Position numbers and translations under genes: made by a program
Shown: positions 13,893 through 16,142 of the stretch, in pieces
Layout: the number at the start of each line of letters is the position of its first letter
How positions within the stretch are numbered: the stretch's first letter is position 1
DNA from: an uncultured Collinsella sp.
GTDB lineage: Bacteria > Actinomycetota > Coriobacteriia > Coriobacteriales > Coriobacteriaceae
NCBI GenBank assembly: GCA_902490325.1
Contig: CABUDJ010000048.1
Coordinates: 1-16,142, forward strand
Direction: 5' to 3'
Length of the DNA stretch: 16,142 nucleotides
The notes under the pieces: generated by a model
Told to the model about the DNA's origin: nothing
What the model saw: only the letters and a program-made list of their open reading frames with translations
Database searches by the model: none

Positions 13893-15651
13893 GATGATAT
13901 CGCGTCGCCGCTTGATTGAGGCGGCTGCCGGCACACTGCTGCTTTCGGGCTGCTCTTCGCAGGACGAATCCTCGACAAAAAAGACCAAGAAGCAGGACAA
14001 GATTAAAAAGGCCGATGCGTCTAGCGAGATCAAGCATCTTCGCGACAAGGACGAACTGTACGAGGTTTACGACGACTCGGGCATCGTATGCATGTACCTG
14101 ACGGTCTCTCGCGGCAACAGCTCTGAGAATACTGATCATAGCTGGGCCGAGATCAATACCTACTCGGTGTATGACTATGCCGACATGGGCGTGACGCGCT
14201 ATCAGGTTATGGGCCTGCTGCAGCCTGGCGATGATAAGGGTCCCGTTGCTGGCGAGGTGGGCTATGGCGAGAAGGCGCCCAACGCCACGGTGCAGGTGCG
14301 CGGTCAGACGTCGAGTACCTATGCACAAAAGAACTATAAGGTGGAGCTCAAAAAGGGCAAGGGCACGTGGCGCCAGCAACGTGCGATTGCGCTTAACAAG
14401 CACATGGGCGAGGGCATGCGCTTTCGTAACAAGATGGCCTACGATCTGATTCGTGGCATTCCCCAGATGATGGGCCTGCGCACGCAGTTTGTGCACTTAT
14501 GGGTGTGCGACCAGACCGAAAAAACTAACGACACCTTTGAGGACTACGGTCTGTTTACGCAGGTCGAGCAGCTCAACAAGACGGCGCTCAAGGCCCACGG
14601 TCTGGATAAGAGCGGGCATCTCTATAAGGTGAACAGCTTCGATTTCCATCGCTTCGAAGACACCATTAAGCTCGCCGATGACCCCGACTATGACCAGACG
14701 GCGTTTGAGGGCATGCTCGAGATTAAGGGCGATTCGGACCATACCAAGTTGATCGAGATGCTCGATGCGCTCAACGACGATACGCAAAAGATCGACGATG
14801 TGCTCGACACCTACTTCGATACCGAGAACCTGGTCTATTGGATGGCGTTTCAGATCTTGACGGGCAATTGCGATACGCAGAACCGTAACTGCTATCTGTA
14901 CAGCCCGCTTAACTCCAAGGTCTGGTACATTCTGGATTGGGATAACGACGGCATGCTGCGCAAGCTCGAGTTGAGCTTGACGGGGTTCTCGGATTATGCG
15001 AGCTGGGAGCGTGGCGTGAGCAACTACTGGGGCAACGTTCTGTTTAACCGCGCGTTGCGCAGCAAGTCGTTCCGCAGCGAACTCGATAGCGCCGTCAAGG
15101 ACCTGCGCTCGTATTTGACCGAAGAGCGTCTGAGCAAGATGGTCGAGCATTATCGCGAGGTCACGGAGCCGCTCGTCTTTGCTGCGCCCGACCTCGATAA
15201 CCTGCCCGTGACCAAGGACGAATACGAGCAGATCGCCGCGGCCATCCCCTCCGAGATTGAGGAGAACTACAAGAGCTATCGCGAGAGCTATAAGAAGCCC
15301 ATGCCGTTCTACATTGGTGTGCCGCAGATCGATAACGGTAAGCTGCGCGTTAACTGGGACGCCGCGTACGACTTTGATGCGCGCGACATTCGCTATACCG
15401 TCGAGCTGGCGCGCGATTACGCCATTAGCGACGTGGTCTTTAAGGCCGAGGATGTGCTGCTGCCCGAGGTGACGTGCGACGCGCCCGACACCGGCCAGTA
15501 CTTTGTGCGCGTGCGCGCCACCAACTCCGACGGCTATACGCAAGATGCGTTTGACTACTACGTGACCGATGACGGCAAGCAGTACGGCATGAAGTGCTTC
15601 TACGTGCAAGACGGCGGTAAGGTCGTGGAGGACACGTATGAGGAGGGCTAG
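13882..15651 (+). CDS. CotH-like kinase, Tat-type lipoprotein
   Basis: A 589-residue protein with an N-terminus SRRRLIEAAAG then LLLSGC (C24), combining a twin-arginine motif with a lipobox, so probably folded in the cytoplasm and anchored outside. The CotH family core includes RGQTSS at 140-145 with QKNYK (K150, K153), then LNKHM and MAYDLIRG, and the acidic pair in ILDWDNDG (D352, D354). The C-terminus (about 490-565) is an Fn3-like beta sandwich. CotH proteins are atypical secreted Ser/Thr kinases. This organism type does not form spores, so the target is something else, perhaps a surface protein or the polymer. It overlaps pelG by 11 bases, with GGGGAGG 5 bases before the ATG. Kinase activity is inferred. 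Confidence 0.82.
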   Translation: MTDRMISRRRLIEAAAGTLLLSGCSSQDESSTKKTKKQDKIKKADASSEIKHLRDKDELYEVYDDSGIVCMYLTVSRGNSSENTDHSWAEINTYSVYDYADMGVTRYQVMGLLQPGDDKGPVAGEVGYGEKAPNATVQVRGQTSSTYAQKNYKVELKKGKGTWRQQRAIALNKHMGEGMRFRNKMAYDLIRGIPQMMGLRTQFVHLWVCDQTEKTNDTFEDYGLFTQVEQLNKTALKAHGLDKSGHLYKVNSFDFHRFEDTIKLADDPDYDQTAFEGMLEIKGDSDHTKLIEMLDALNDDTQKIDDVLDTYFDTENLVYWMAFQILTGNCDTQNRNCYLYSPLNSKVWYILDWDNDGMLRKLELSLTGFSDYASWERGVSNYWGNVLFNRALRSKSFRSELDSAVKDLRSYLTEERLSKMVEHYREVTEPLVFAAPDLDNLPVTKDEYEQIAAAIPSEIEENYKSYRESYKKPMPFYIGVPQIDNGKLRVNWDAAYDFDARDIRYTVELARDYAISDVVFKAEDVLLPEVTCDAPDTGQYFVRVRATNSDGYTQDAFDYYVTDDGKQYGMKCFYVQDGGKVVEDTYEEG

Positions 15652-16142
15652 CGCGCTGCTTGAGCGCCTGGCGGCCCCGCCTGCGCGTGCTACGCAGGAG
15701 CGCTACCGCCACGAACTCAAATATCTCATTAACGAGGGCGAGCACGCCGCGCTTGCCTGTCGCATGTCGCCGGTCTTTAAGCTGGACAAGCATGCACGGG
15801 CGGGCGGTTACACCATCCGCAGCCTGTATTTTGACGACTACTGCAACTCGGCCTACGAGGAAAAAGACGCCGGTATTCTCATGCGCAAAAAGTATCGCGT
15901 GCGCATCTATAACGGCAGCGACAAGGTGATTAAGCTCGAGCGTAAAAAGAAGTACGGCAGCTGGATCTACAAGGAGGATGCGCCGCTCACGCGTGGCGAG
16001 TTTGAGCAGATCCTGGCCGGCGACTACGACTTTTTGCTCAGGAGCCCCCATCAACTCTGCCGCGAGTTCTACATCGAGTGCATCTGCAATATGATGCGCC
16101 CGCGGACCATTGTGGATTACGAGCGCGAGCCGTGGGTGATGG
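15638..16142 (+). CDS. VTC-domain (polyphosphate polymerase-type) protein, 5' part
   Basis: The first 168 residues of a gene that runs off the right edge. GGAGG stands 6 bases before the ATG, which overlaps the end of the cotH-like gene by 14 bases. VTC/CYTH tunnel signatures appear in order: RHELKYLI (24-31), RSLYFDD (61-67), RKKYRVRIYN (83-92), IKLERKKK (98-105) and RPRTIVDYER (154-163). The many Arg/Lys residues match the polyphosphate- and ATP-binding tunnel of Vtc4. Bacterial VTC-domain proteins of this kind are predicted polyphosphate polymerases, and often sit beside a CotH-like gene and a DUF4956 membrane protein. Catalytic residues beyond the window cannot be checked. Confidence 0.85.
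   Translation, partial: MRRASALLERLAAPPARATQERYRHELKYLINEGEHAALACRMSPVFKLDKHARAGGYTIRSLYFDDYCNSAYEEKDAGILMRKKYRVRIYNGSDKVIKLERKKKYGSWIYKEDAPLTRGEFEQILAGDYDFLLRSPHQLCREFYIECICNMMRPRTIVDYEREPWVM

Noticed and set aside
14497..15609. 370-codon minus-strand frame opposite the CotH-like gene
   Set aside because: Shadow frame rich in Val/Leu/His with no domain; the plus-strand CotH motifs are convincing.
1..16142. CRISPR array, tRNA or rRNA genes
   Set aside because: No regularly spaced direct repeats and no cloverleaf or rRNA sequence was recognised on either strand.

Overview
The window looks like a chromosome segment of a high-GC Gram-positive gut actinobacterium, most likely a Coriobacteriia member such as Collinsella. 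That is an inference from codon usage, the strong GGAGG-type ribosome binding sites, and a Gram-positive pel-type operon without outer-membrane (PelB/PelC) genes. No marker gene in the window fixes the species.

Left edge (1-412, minus strand): the first 137 codons of a secreted, Ala/Thr-rich protein that runs off the window. Next, 413-765 is a non-coding stretch holding a strong plus-oriented hairpin with a U-tract just past the end of the first defence gene.

Accessory, defence-like island (about 766-5676): this stretch is visibly AT-richer than both flanks. It holds a KAP-family P-loop NTPase (minus strand); a divergent Abi_2/AbiD/F-like HEPN protein with an R-x4-H motif; and about 500 bp of non-coding DNA with two compact promoter/terminator units that look like small RNAs. 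It ends with a translationally coupled pair, an AAA/ABC-type ATPase and a TOPRIM-like partner. A perfect 24-bp inverted repeat covers the ribosome binding site of that pair. The HEPN gene with a small structured RNA beside it resembles AbiF/RNA toxin-antitoxin loci and is the most suggestive candidate system here. A MITE-like imperfect inverted repeat of about 125 bp (5730-5853) separates the island from the next operon.

Pel-type exopolysaccharide operon (6003 to beyond 16142, plus strand): seven genes overlap or nearly touch, in the order pelD, pelE, a DUF2194/PelA-like deacetylase, pelF, pelG, cotH-like, VTC-domain gene. PelD is fused to an N-terminal degenerate SDR-like domain and keeps an RxxD c-di-GMP I-site next to a degenerate GGDEF motif. 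PelF should polymerise the amino sugar chain, PelG should export it, and PelD/PelE should form the regulatory membrane complex. The DUF2194 protein should deacetylate the chain outside the membrane. Placing a Tat-lipoprotein CotH-like kinase and a polyphosphate polymerase-type (VTC) protein in the same operon suggests that exopolysaccharide production is linked to extracellular phosphorylation or polyphosphate. That linkage is not explained by standard Pel models.
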